A stretch of DNA of 15,127 nucleotides from an uncultured Clostridia bacterium (GCA_946620335.1 CAMONF010000291.1:1-15127); one strand, 5' to 3'. Shown: positions 6,346-14,126, numbered from the stretch's first letter. Numbers and translations: made by a program. The notes: generated from the sequence alone by a model not told the origin.

Positions 6346-7479
6346 TCAGAAGAAGAGCGTATCGCCCGTCCGCATCGGCATCACCCGCCTGTCCGAACTC
6401 ATCAGTTCATCCCGGCAGTGGAAAGGCACCGCAAAGGTGATCCTGTTCTTTTTGACGAGCCTTATGAGCTCTTCCTTGTTCTGATGAACGGAAAGCCGGA
6501 GGAAAATGGCGTCTCCGCTCTCCACCATCTGCCTGGCCCGGGTCCCCGGCAGCTGTTTGCCCGTCACGACCACCTTCCCGCCGGCCGCCTCAACGGCCCT
6601 GGCCAGCCGTCCGGTCATCTCCTTCTTCATGGAGGTGTCGGCGACCAGAATGCCGCAGGCCCCGGAGGGCAGCTCATCTGGGGTCGAATCTGTGATTGGT
6701 CTCATTTCCTGAAGATGCTCCGCAACGGCGAGGAAACGTTTTCTGGCCCAAACGGGGTGGGCCAGCGCCCAGCCGGCCTCGCGGATCAGCTTCGCGTCCG
6801 CCAGGACCGGAACGCACCGCTCTGCCAGCAGACGCATGATATCCAGGCCTCTCCCGTGGTTGGGTACCGGGAAAAGGAGGGGCCGCTCATCCTCCACAAG
6901 GTCGTCAAGTATATCCGCGAAAGCCTTCCGGTTCCGCTTTCCGTCCAGAGAATAATCGCCGTAGGCGGTGTCTATAATGGCAAGGTCCGCCCGCAGATTC
7001 CGTATCTTGTCGGCTTTGTAGGAGGCCGAACGCTCCGTGTAGTCGCCGGAGTAGAGGATCCGTTTCCCCTCCATATCCAAAAGGAACCATACGCTGCCGA
7101 GGCAGTGGCCGCTGCGTCCCCACTTGAGGCGGAAGGAATCGTCGATTGTGATCCACTCCTCGGGACCGGCGATCTCATCGATGACGATGGGATCCGCTAT
7201 CCTGCCGGGAATCTGGTCCAGGGTAAAAGCGGTGGCGATCACCCGGCCCCGGAAGCCCTTCTCATAGAGCCAGAGAAGCGCGCCGGTGTGGTCGAGATGG
7301 CAGTGGCTGAGCAGAAGATAATCCGCCTTCCGCACCTGTTCGGGGGAAAGGTGTGGAAAAGGCACGCCGGGCAGCTCCTTCATGAGACCGCAGTCCAAGA
7401 GGACAGCGCTCTTCTCCCCTTCTATCAAGAAACAATTGCGGCCGTGCTCGACACAGCCGCCGGCAACATAGCATTGCAT
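6346..7479 (-). CDS. MBL-fold metallo-hydrolase, beta-CASP-like
   Basis: The 377-residue cytoplasmic protein has the metal-binding signature SHCHLDH (H59, H61, D63, H64), the third-motif His in SGHCLGS (H125) and the bridging Asp in YSGDYTE (D146). It also has the C-terminal pair typical of nucleic-acid-processing beta-CASP enzymes: SVHQNKEEL (H332), in place of the usual S-x-H-A-D, and AVPFH (H354). An IIDTAYGD segment (168-175) fits motif A. The family includes RNase J and CPSF-73-like nucleases, so an RNA nuclease role is a reasonable inference, though at 377 residues it is shorter than RNase J and may act on another substrate. Start 7479 is chosen for GGAGG 5 bases upstream; an in-frame start at 7524 lacks one. 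It follows trpS by 139 bases, separated by a palindrome. Confidence 0.83.
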   Translation of the reverse strand: MQCYVAGGCVEHGRNCFLIEGEKSAVLLDCGLMKELPGVPFPHLSPEQVRKADYLLLSHCHLDHTGALLWLYEKGFRGRVIATAFTLDQIPGRIADPIVIDEIAGPEEWITIDDSFRLKWGRSGHCLGSVWFLLDMEGKRILYSGDYTERSASYKADKIRNLRADLAIIDTAYGDYSLDGKRNRKAFADILDDLVEDERPLLFPVPNHGRGLDIMRLLAERCVPVLADAKLIREAGWALAHPVWARKRFLAVAEHLQEMRPITDSTPDELPSGACGILVADTSMKKEMTGRLARAVEAAGGKVVVTGKQLPGTRARQMVESGDAIFLRLSVHQNKEELIRLVKKNRITFAVPFHCRDELMSSDRRVMPMRTGDTLFF

Positions 7480-7535
7480 AGGCGCCTCCGATGCAGAACA
7501 GAGATGATTGACAGCGGCAGACAATCAGACCGGAA

Positions 7536-7613
7536 GCGTGGAAAACATGAAGCAGGGGGACAGCGCCTGTATCCCAGGCATGGGACGCAGACGCTGTCCC
7601 CCCTGTTCCACGC
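7536..7613. repeat. Long imperfect palindrome between trpS and the MBL gene
   Basis: GCGTGGAA (7536-7543) pairs with TTCCACGC (7606-7613). Inside it CAGGGGGACAGCG (7553-7565) pairs with CGCTGTCCCCCCTG (7592-7605) with one bulged C, and an inner TCCCA (7572-7576) pairs with TGGGA (7581-7585). The left arm has a 9-base bulge (7544-7552). It begins 5 bases after the trpS stop in the direction of transcription. No T-run follows, so termination is possible but not obvious; a REP-like mobile palindrome is the alternative. Confidence 0.8.
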
Positions 7614-7618
7614 AGAAC

Positions 7619-8623
7619 TTACCTGATTCTGTCCGGGAAGCCTACCTTCCGTTGGACTTTGCGCAGGGTCTTGGCAGCGTAATAGGACGCCTTCTCAGCG
7701 TTATTTTTGATAATGCCGTCGATATAGGACTTGTCCTTCTCCAGCTCAGCGCAGCGCTGCTGAAGCGGGCTCAGCTTGTCCACGACCGCCTCGCCGACGG
7801 CCTCCTTGAGCTGGCCGTAGCCGAGGCCGGAGAACTCGGAGACGATGGTGTCAGGCGTCTTGCCCGTGCAGGCGGCATAGATGTCGATCAGGTTCTTGAG
7901 GCCGGCCTGCTCGTCCCTGTAGGCGATGCAGCCCTCGGAGTCCGTCACAGCTCTCTTGAACTTGCGGCGGATAGTATCAGGATCGTCCATGAGATAGATG
8001 CTGGCATTGGGATTCTCATCCGACTTGGACATCTTCTTGGTGGGATCCTGCAGGCTCATGATCTTGGCGCCGACCTTGCCGATGTAGGCCTCGGGGATGG
8101 TAAAGGTCTGGCCGTAAATGTTGTTGAAGCGGTTGGCGATGTCCCTGGTGATCTCCAGGTGCTGCATCTGGTCGATGCCCACCGGAACCAGATCGGTCTG
8201 ATAGAGCAGAATGTCCGCGGCCATGAGAACAGGATAGGCGAAGAGGCCGACGTTGATGTTGTCGGCGTGCTTGGCGCTCTTGTCCTTGAACTGGGTCATA
8301 CGGTTCATTTCTCCCATGTAGGTGTAGCAGTCCAGGATCCAGGCCAGCTCGGCATGGGCGGACACATGGGACTGGAAATAAATACAAGCCTTCTCCGGAT
8401 CCAGCCCGGCCGCGATATAGAGGATCAGCAGAGACCTGGCACGCTTGCGGAGGGTAGCCGGGTCCTGGCGCACCGTGATGGAGTGCATGTCCACCACGCT
8501 GTAGAAGCACTCATATTCATCGGCCAGCTTGACCCAGTTCTGAAGCGCTCCCAGATAGTTGCCCAGCGTGAGGTTGCCGGTCGCCTGCATGCCTGAGAAA
8601 AGTACCTTCTTGTCATTGATCAT
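7619..8623 (-). CDS. trpS: Tryptophan-tRNA ligase
   Basis: Charges tRNA-Trp with tryptophan using ATP, in the cytoplasm. The 334-residue class I synthetase has the HIGH-equivalent TGNLTLGNYLGAL (residues 15-27), the tryptophan-pocket segment around YPVLMAADILLY, then VPVGIDQMQHLE, and the KMSKS loop intact (197-201). Length matches the bacterial family. I chose ATG 8623, 9 bases after AAAGGTG; a GTG at 8635 is in frame but overlaps that site. Only 34 bases separate it from the preceding membrane-protein gene, so there is no room for the T-box leader often found before clostridial trpS genes, and no strong promoter is visible there. It is probably co-transcribed from upstream. Confidence 0.96.
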   Translation of the reverse strand: MINDKKVLFSGMQATGNLTLGNYLGALQNWVKLADEYECFYSVVDMHSITVRQDPATLRKRARSLLILYIAAGLDPEKACIYFQSHVSAHAELAWILDCYTYMGEMNRMTQFKDKSAKHADNINVGLFAYPVLMAADILLYQTDLVPVGIDQMQHLEITRDIANRFNNIYGQTFTIPEAYIGKVGAKIMSLQDPTKKMSKSDENPNASIYLMDDPDTIRRKFKRAVTDSEGCIAYRDEQAGLKNLIDIYAACTGKTPDTIVSEFSGLGYGQLKEAVGEAVVDKLSPLQQRCAELEKDKSYIDGIIKNNAEKASYYAAKTLRKVQRKVGFPDRIR

Positions 8624-8657
8624 GGTCTTAATCACCTTTCTGTATAAGAATCACTGC

Positions 8658-10013
8658 TCAGTGGTAGAACCCAAAGAGGAAAGCCGTCATGACAGCCATC
8701 ATAAAAATAAGATAGGCGGCAACGACGGACGTTGTCCGCTCAAATAAATTATCGTCCTCCGTCCTGTCCCCGCACATGGCCATGCCGAGGAGGGGGAAAA
8801 TCATGATTTCCGGGAAAAAGCGGAAATTGACCGCGCCCGCCGTCGGCTGCAGGAGGCAGAAAAGGATGAAGGGCAGGAACATTCCCGTATATCCCCACAG
8901 CTCGAACCGGAAAAATGCCTTGTTGCGGCGGTTGACTACCAGCGTCCACACCAGCATGATGTGGGAAATAAGGCAGGACGCGATGACCACGTACAGCAAG
9001 GCCACCGCCAGCTTCCTCGTGCCAGTCAGGTCCAACGTCAGCGCGTTCTCGTCAAAGACCGAAGTCTTGACAAGCTGGGCCCAGATATTGGAGATCTCCG
9101 CCGTGCTGCCCGTCATGTGGACCGACGTCAGCTGGCTGTTCGTCGGCAGAGAGAGCCTGGTGAGCCACTCGATGCCCTCCAGGTTCCGCCAAGTCTCCTG
9201 CTCCGGATGCATGTAGAAGGGGCTGAGTCCGAAACGGATGAGCTGCCGCACCGGCCACAGTATACCCAGTAGCCCCGCCTCAACGAAAAAGGTAGTGTAC
9301 TGGTTCTTCAGAATGGAGGCATTGGTCCGTCCGTCCTCCCTGGCCGAAATAAAAAGGCTCAGGATGGCCGGCAGGACCAGTATGACCCGGTAACCGCACA
9401 TCAGGCCGATGCCCAGCAAAGCTGCGGTGATCATGATCTTTCTCTTCTGCCGCGTCTCATACCAGGACAGAGCCGAATTGAGGCAGAGCATGGACATCAT
9501 GAAGCACAGGGCGTCCGCCGTCAGCGAAGCGCTGAGATTGTAGAGGGCCGGGAAAAAGGTCAGAAAGAGGATCGAGGTGACCAGCTTTCTCCCCTTGACG
9601 CCGAACTTCTGCAGGATTCCGATCCCGCAGCCCATGGCGACCTCCACGAAGATCACGTTCATGGCCTGGACCAGGTGAATGGAAATGGAAACACTCCATC
9701 CCATGAGTCCGTGGAACAGCCCCATGAGACACGCCGCAAACATGTAGTACAGCGGTGGTCCCGCATAACCCACGAGCGTCCTCGGATCGATGTCCGGGAA
9801 TCGGTGCATGTTGTAGTAGTACTGGATGACGCCCAGAACGCCGCCGCCCGGCTGCCATCCTTCCTCCACCCACACGCCGAGGTTGTGGGATGTGATGGTC
9901 CAGCCGGCCTGGATGTCGTAGACCAGCTTCAAAAAGAAGCCGACCATGATTACGAAGCCGATCCAGAAGAGGTCCGGGAAGCCCAGTATTCGTTTTGTCT
10001 TCCGTCTGTTCAT
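8658..10013 (-). CDS. Polytopic membrane protein, GT39/GT-C glycosyltransferase-like
   Basis: A 451-residue integral membrane protein with about ten hydrophobic segments spread over its length. The N-terminal organisation resembles lipid-linked-sugar glycosyltransferases (GT39/PMT-like, GT-C fold): a first TM (about 15-33), an extracytoplasmic loop with SHNLGVW (42-48), GVIQYYYN (61-68), FPDIDPR (72-78) and GPPLYY (85-90), then dense TMs. A second soluble segment (about 250-320) includes PFYMHPEQETW. In relatives I recall, the loop carries an acidic HD pair and PPLHH. Here these are HN and PPLYY, so the catalytic apparatus may differ or be lost. ATG 10013 follows AGGA by 9 bases; the frame also has a TTG at 10019. 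It has its own promoter, and trpS follows 34 bases later. Substrate unknown. Confidence 0.65.
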   Translation of the reverse strand: MNRRKTKRILGFPDLFWIGFVIMVGFFLKLVYDIQAGWTITSHNLGVWVEEGWQPGGGVLGVIQYYYNMHRFPDIDPRTLVGYAGPPLYYMFAACLMGLFHGLMGWSVSISIHLVQAMNVIFVEVAMGCGIGILQKFGVKGRKLVTSILFLTFFPALYNLSASLTADALCFMMSMLCLNSALSWYETRQKRKIMITAALLGIGLMCGYRVILVLPAILSLFISAREDGRTNASILKNQYTTFFVEAGLLGILWPVRQLIRFGLSPFYMHPEQETWRNLEGIEWLTRLSLPTNSQLTSVHMTGSTAEISNIWAQLVKTSVFDENALTLDLTGTRKLAVALLYVVIASCLISHIMLVWTLVVNRRNKAFFRFELWGYTGMFLPFILFCLLQPTAGAVNFRFFPEIMIFPLLGMAMCGDRTEDDNLFERTTSVVAAYLIFMMAVMTAFLFGFYH

Positions 10014-10028
10014 AAGCAATTATCCTGA

Positions 10029-10047
10029 GGCCGGCCCAGGGCCGGCC
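10029..10047 (-). promoter_or_regulatory. GC-only hairpin at the 5' end of the membrane-protein mRNA
   Basis: GGCCGGCCC (10029-10037) and GGGCCGGCC (10039-10047) are perfect reverse complements with one base between them. The predicted transcription start (about 10048) is immediately before it, so the mRNA would begin with a very stable all-GC hairpin ending about 7 bases before the AGGA ribosome binding site. A role in mRNA stability or translation is inferred. Confidence 0.6.
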
Positions 10048-10054
10048 AGGCATT

Positions 10055-10083
10055 ATTCTATCACTTTCCGGGTGATGTGTCGA
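10055..10083 (-). promoter_or_regulatory. Promoter for the GT-like membrane protein (and probably trpS)
   Basis: On the minus strand TCGACA (10078-10083), a 17-base spacer and TAGAAT (10055-10060) each match the sigma-A consensus at five of six bases. It lies in the 153-bp gap after mocA and separates that cluster from the membrane-protein/trpS unit. Confidence 0.7.
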
Positions 10084-10166
10084 TACAGAGAAGCAAGGCC
10101 GGGCGCAATTTCTGGCAGACACAGCCGCTGTGCACCCAAAACCGTCCGGTTGCCTCCCTTCCGCAG

Positions 10167-10793
10167 TCATTCTCCCCGGGTAACAAGCCTTTCTGTCATC
10201 CCCGCAAGGGTATCGATGTCCCTGAGAGCTCCATCCGGCAGCCCCCGGAAAATGAAGACATCCTCCATGTGCTTTAGGATGACCCGTTTGCCTCCCTTAT
10301 CCCCCTGAAGAGCCAGGAGTTCCGGCACATATTCCGGGGCAAAAAGACAGGGGTTGCCCAGTTCCCCCTCACTGTCGCCGCAGCATGCCAGGCGTGCGCC
10401 GTTCTCCTCGCAGGCCTTGAGAAAAGCCAGGACCTCCCTGCCCGTCAGGGCGGGCTGGTCCGCCACGAAGCACACCAGCCGGTCTTCCGGATGAAATGCC
10501 CGCTTTTGGGCCGCTGCCTCTATTCCGCAGCGGAGAGAGGAGGCGATGCCTCTGCCCGGATCAGGGTTGACGACCGCCGTCAGGCACTCCTCTCCCTTCT
10601 CGCGGCACCAGGCCAGGATTTCCTCATACTGGGTGACTGCCGTTATATCCGCCTCCGCTTCGCCGGAGACTGTCAGATCAAGCAGCTCCATGAGGAGACG
10701 GGAAAACATCGGCTTTCCGCCGCAGTCAGTCAGGAGCTTGTTGCCGCCGAACCGCCGGGAGAAGCCGGCGGCCAGGTAGATGAACCTGTACAT
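10167..10793 (-). CDS. mocA: MobA-like NTP transferase, molybdenum cofactor nucleotidyltransferase
   Basis: The 208-residue protein starts with the nucleotidyltransferase signature LAAGFSRRFGGNKLL (7-21), a variant of LAAGxSxRxGxxK. It has the metal-binding Asp in FVADQPALT (D112) and a GNPCLFAPEY segment (146-155) typical of the MocA/MobA family. These enzymes attach CMP or GMP to molybdopterin for xanthine-dehydrogenase-type or related enzymes. Its place directly after yqeB and yqeC makes cofactor maturation of a selenium-dependent molybdenum hydroxylase the best inference; CTP is the likely but unproven nucleotide. The start at 10793 has GGAGGTG 5 bases upstream. It begins 24 bases after the yqeC stop, so the two are co-transcribed. 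In E. coli the gene at this position is mocA (ygfJ). Confidence 0.85.
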   Translation of the reverse strand: MYRFIYLAAGFSRRFGGNKLLTDCGGKPMFSRLLMELLDLTVSGEAEADITAVTQYEEILAWCREKGEECLTAVVNPDPGRGIASSLRCGIEAAAQKRAFHPEDRLVCFVADQPALTGREVLAFLKACEENGARLACCGDSEGELGNPCLFAPEYVPELLALQGDKGGKRVILKHMEDVFIFRGLPDGALRDIDTLAGMTERLVTRGE

Positions 10794-10817
10794 GGGCCAC
10801 CTCCGTTTGTTATGCTC

Positions 10818-11516
10818 TCATGGCAGGACATTCCCGTCCGGAAAGACCTGCCAGAAGCTGTCCTCCATATGGTCAGGCCCCTTCTTATAGTTCTCCAATA
10901 TAAAGAGTCGAGGATGCATACCCGTCCGTAAACTTCCCTCAGAGCCCGCCAGATACGGTCTTAAAAATGTGTGCTCGTAGACACGGCGCATACTCCCCTC
11001 CCCCAGTTTTTCCTCTCCGGGACAGGTCTCCCTGAGTGCCGCCAGGACGCCCTCCGGGTTGTAACAGACATCCTGCACATTCTTCCCGCAGGCATCCATG
11101 CCCATGACGAAAATAAGAGCCGCCGCACCGGCCGGAACAACCGGCTCCCAGGGCTTCGGCGCCTTGAACGGCAGCCCTCTGGCTCCGTCGGCCTCCACCA
11201 GCACGACGTCGGCGGCCAGGATCAGGGTTCGCAAGACCTTGTCCGGATATGCCGTGATCTTGCGGGGATTCTTCGGGTCCACAGCGCCTGCGAAGGCATT
11301 CCCTTCCCTTTGAAGCCTTCTGATGGCCTCCCCCGGGTCGGTGACGGTATCCTTCTCCCTCAGCATATGGGTCGTGGTCGTAAGCAGGACCCGGCTCCCT
11401 GACTTTCGATAATGCTCTGCCAGGCAGTGGAGCAAGGTCGTTTTTCCGCCGGCACCCGCGGCCGCGATCACCCCGCGGGCGGGTAAGTCCTGAAAGGTCG
11501 CTTTCTCCAGTATCAA
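10818..11516 (-). CDS. yqeC: Selenium-dependent hydroxylase accessory protein YqeC
   Basis: A soluble P-loop protein of about 232 residues. The Walker A-like motif GAGGKTT (21-27) follows a short beta strand (GVIAAA). Later come LLTTTTHM, the acidic strand VVLVEADGARGLPFKAPKPWEPVVP and IFVMGMDACGK, all characteristic of the YqeC family. The family is associated with selenium-dependent molybdenum hydroxylases; its exact biochemical step is unsettled. The start is uncertain. No ATG fits, and I chose TTG 11516, 8 bases after GAGAGG, because it puts the P-loop near residue 20 as in relatives. A TTG at 11558 would add 14 residues and has no visible ribosome binding site. It follows yqeB after 162 bases, unusually far for this cluster, and mocA starts 24 bases downstream. 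Confidence 0.85.
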   Translation of the reverse strand: MILEKATFQDLPARGVIAAAGAGGKTTLLHCLAEHYRKSGSRVLLTTTTHMLREKDTVTDPGEAIRRLQREGNAFAGAVDPKNPRKITAYPDKVLRTLILAADVVLVEADGARGLPFKAPKPWEPVVPAGAAALIFVMGMDACGKNVQDVCYNPEGVLAALRETCPGEEKLGEGSMRRVYEHTFLRPYLAGSEGSLRTGMHPRLFILENYKKGPDHMEDSFWQVFPDGNVLP

Positions 11517-11678
11517 AATCCTATCCTCTCTGCTGCGAACGCTGCTGACCGTCCGCAAGCCCGTTCGCCATTGTGCCTTCTGCCAGCGCTTTGGGGCTTA
11601 CGCAAGTCTGGTCACTGCCATACCGGTTTTCGCCCTGTCCTGCGCTTCACTCTCGCATCGCACGGGCGCGCCGGAATC

Positions 11679-12506
11679 TCAGGCCCTCTCCGGCCGTACA
11701 ACACCGTTGTAATAGCCGCAGACCAGCTCCAACACACTCCCGGCAATGCACCGGGCCTTGTCTGAGACCGTGCGGCAGTTCTTCACCTGGTCCGCCCGGG
11801 GATCGATGTCTGCCATTTTCATGCCGACGGGAACGTTGAATCCGTCAGGCAGAATGCCTCTCAAAACGCCGGTGAGCGTCGCCGGGACAGGTATCGTCTC
11901 CCCCTGCTCCGTCTCAATGCAGGCGATGGGTTCCCCCTTTTCAACGATATCGCCGATTCTATTCCTGTTCCGCAGAATGCCCGCTGCCGGCGCGTGGATC
12001 ACCCGCTCCCGGCTGGCGCCGCCGACCAAGCCCGGAATGCCGGTATTGGGCATCGCCGGCCCGCGCTCGATGATCCTGCCCAGGTCATGCCCACGCATGG
12101 TCTCGATCACATAGTCCGCGTCCTCCCCCGCCGAAAAGCCCGGTCCGAGGGCGATGACAAGGGGCGCCATGGTCCGGTCTGTGCCCAGGTTCCGCTTGGC
12201 GATGATGGCGTCCACCACCACGTCGGGTCTTATTTCCCCGAGGGAGGCGGCCGTCTCGTCAATCAAGAGGATCGGGGGGCCCGTCCCAGCCTCTCTGAGA
12301 GCCTGTGAGGCCGTCTCCGCCCGCCGGATCGTGATGCCTTCCACTTCCTTGCTGCCGCTGTACACAGCCTCGCAGAAGGCCGCCTCGCGGCGTATGGCGG
12401 TAGGCCTGGCGCACTCCAGGACGATCACAGGGTAACCGGCTCTCACAAGCCTTATGATAACACCTGTGGCGAGGTCTCCCCCGCCACGGACAACAACTGG
12501 TTTCAT
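11679..12506 (-). CDS. yqeB: Selenium-dependent molybdenum cofactor protein YqeB (EF2563 family)
   Basis: The 275-residue protein opens with VVVRGGGDLATGVIIRLVRAGYPVIVLE (4 onward), a Rossmann-like nucleotide-binding start that matches the YqeB/EF2563 family (usual form KGAGDLATG). Further conserved stretches are IDARIAKRN-like DAIIAKRNLG (near 103), LVIALGPGFSAGEDADYVIETMRGHDLG, and a biotinyl-domain-like segment (HAPAAGIL through EKGEPIACIE, about 168-198). The family accompanies selenium-dependent molybdenum hydroxylases and is thought to act in preparing their cofactor. The mechanism is unknown. The ATG lies 6 bases after GAGG and only 1 base after the hydA stop, which indicates translational coupling in one operon. 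Confidence 0.88.
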   Translation of the reverse strand: MKPVVVRGGGDLATGVIIRLVRAGYPVIVLECARPTAIRREAAFCEAVYSGSKEVEGITIRRAETASQALREAGTGPPILLIDETAASLGEIRPDVVVDAIIAKRNLGTDRTMAPLVIALGPGFSAGEDADYVIETMRGHDLGRIIERGPAMPNTGIPGLVGGASRERVIHAPAAGILRNRNRIGDIVEKGEPIACIETEQGETIPVPATLTGVLRGILPDGFNVPVGMKMADIDPRADQVKNCRTVSDKARCIAGSVLELVCGYYNGVVRPERA

Positions 12507-12507
12507 A

Positions 12508-13905
12508 TCAGTCCTCGAATTCTGTGTGTTTGTAATCAGGCAGGGCCCGTCTCACAAAACGGCCCAGGCCTCTGTGGATCAGTCTGCCGTCGTCGACGGC
12601 CAATGTCCCCCGGAGGAAGACCTTTTCCACCGTGCCCTTGAGGCGCATGCCCTCATAGGGCGTATTGTCACAGTTCGTGACCCAGTCAGCGCTTGATACC
12701 GTCATCTCCCGCTCGGGATCAATGATGACGATGTCCGCGTCGCTCCCCTCCGCCAGCACGCCCTTGCGCGGGTAGAGGCCGTAGAGCCTGGCCGGATTCT
12801 CCGCCATGACGCGGCAGGCGCACTCCGGGGAAATGCGGCCCTTGCCCACGCCCTCGGAGAAAATCAGGTTGACCCGGGTCTCGATGCCCGGCAGGCCACC
12901 TGGAATCTTTGTGAAGTCCTCCCTGCCAAGGTCCCGCTGGGCCAGGTTGAAATCACAGTGGTCGGTCATGACCGTATCCACGACGCCCGTCCGGATGGCC
13001 TCCCAGAGGACCTCCTGGTCATGCTTTGTCCGAAGAGGCGGAGCGCAGACGTAACGCGCGCCCTCAAAACCGGGCTTTTCGTACATGGACTTGTCGAGGA
13101 AGAGGTACTGGGGGCAGGTCTCGCAATAGACCTCCTGGCCGGCGGCCCTCGCTGCTTTGATTTCATTTAAAGCGAGCTCGTTGGTGGTGTGGACCACCAT
13201 GACCGGGCTGTCCGCCTCCTTGGCGATGGCGAGGAGTCTGTGAACGGCCTCAGCCTCCATCTCGGGCGGCCGTGAAGCCGGATGCGCGGCCGGGCCCAGA
13301 TTGCCCGCCGCCTTCTGCTCCGCGATCAGGGCGTCGATCACGCCCGCGTTCTCGCAGTGGCAGCCGGTGAAGGAGCCGGCCTCCTTCAGCTTTTTGAGGA
13401 CCTCATAGATCTCCCCGTCGCCCAGCATCATGGCCGGATAGGTCATGTAGATCTTGAAGGTGGAAATGCCTTCGGCGATCATGTCATCCACCTCGTCCCG
13501 CACGGAGTCGTTCCACTCCGAGATGGACATGTGGAAGCTGTAATCCGCCGAGCAGGGCCCGTCGGCGGTGGCCATGGCATGCCAATTGGCCAAGCCCTCC
13601 TTGAGAGTCTCGCCATGGTACTGGGTGCCGAAATCGATGACCATGGTGGTGCCGCCCGCCAGGGCCGCGGCCGTGCCGGTGGCCCAGTTGTCGCTGGTCA
13701 CCGTGCCGCCCACGTGAAGCCCCAGGTGGGTATGGGCGTCGATGAATCCAGGGAAGACGTACTTGCCGTCCGCGTCGATGACCTGGTCCGCGCCCTCCCC
13801 GATGGCGTCAGCGATCTTCAGGATGCGCTCACCGTCGATCAGAATGTCCTTTCGCTCTACTCCGCTCCCGGAAACCACGTTTCCGTTCCTGATCAAAGTT
13901 CTCAT
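12508..13905 (-). CDS. hydA: D-hydantoinase / dihydropyrimidinase-family amidohydrolase
   Basis: Opens cyclic amides such as hydantoins and dihydropyrimidines; cytoplasmic, binuclear metal enzyme. The 465-residue protein has all expected ligands: H58 and H60 in DAHTHLG, the carboxylated Lys in STFKIYMTY (K151), H183 in TGCHCEN, H239 in VVHTTNE and D315 in MTDHCDF. The substrate-site Tyr in KIYMTY is present. Length is typical. The start has GGAGGTG 5 bases upstream. Because it leads into yqeB, yqeC and mocA as hyuA does in E. coli, its physiological substrate may be a purine- or hydantoin-derived ring rather than a pyrimidine. No clear sigma-A promoter is seen in the 221 bases upstream, which contain a structured GC-rich segment. 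Confidence 0.92.
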   Translation of the reverse strand: MRTLIRNGNVVSGSGVERKDILIDGERILKIADAIGEGADQVIDADGKYVFPGFIDAHTHLGLHVGGTVTSDNWATGTAAALAGGTTMVIDFGTQYHGETLKEGLANWHAMATADGPCSADYSFHMSISEWNDSVRDEVDDMIAEGISTFKIYMTYPAMMLGDGEIYEVLKKLKEAGSFTGCHCENAGVIDALIAEQKAAGNLGPAAHPASRPPEMEAEAVHRLLAIAKEADSPVMVVHTTNELALNEIKAARAAGQEVYCETCPQYLFLDKSMYEKPGFEGARYVCAPPLRTKHDQEVLWEAIRTGVVDTVMTDHCDFNLAQRDLGREDFTKIPGGLPGIETRVNLIFSEGVGKGRISPECACRVMAENPARLYGLYPRKGVLAEGSDADIVIIDPEREMTVSSADWVTNCDNTPYEGMRLKGTVEKVFLRGTLAVDDGRLIHRGLGRFVRRALPDYKHTEFED

Positions 13906-14013
13906 GCTTCACCTCCGGTCTCAGACAGAAAATAAAATCAGCACAAGCTCTTCAGCATTTCCTCCCGGCCCCGGCCACTACACCCTTTCCTTGCCGCTGG
14001 CCCCAGGTGCTCG

Positions 14014-14051
14014 GCGGCCAAGCTCAGGACACGCGTCGTCCTGAACGCCGC
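14014..14051 (-). other. Hairpin in the hydA leader region
   Basis: The 221-bp gap (13906-14126) between the DUF1015 stop and hydA holds a two-part stem. TCAGGAC (14024-14030) pairs with GTCCTGA (14038-14044) around 7 bases, and an outer GCGGC (14014-14018) pairs with GCCGC (14047-14051). No T-run follows on the minus strand, so it is not an intrinsic terminator. It could be part of a structured leader upstream of hydA or chance pairing in GC-rich sequence. I see no known riboswitch consensus. Confidence 0.45.
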
Positions 14052-14126
14052 AGACAGCCGACCACCGGCAGAAGGCACATGATGGATAGCGCAGCCGTTC
14101 GGTTTTCATTTCCGGTTCTTCAAGAA

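Noticed and set aside
5141..8596. Open frames of 360-440 codons on the plus strand opposite the lactonase, MBL and trpS genes
   Set aside because: They are antisense to well-recognised genes, have no family resemblance and reflect strong G/C bias at third codon positions.
8624..8657. T-box or tryptophan attenuator before trpS
   Set aside because: Only 34 bases are available and none of the T-box conserved sequence is present; there is only a 5-bp-arm palindrome (CACTG-AG-CAGTG).
11572..14079. A 13-base word (GGCAGAAGGCACA) shared between the gaps at 11572-11584 (minus) and 14067-14079 (plus)
   Set aside because: Matches of this length are expected by chance in 15 kb, and the flanks do not match.
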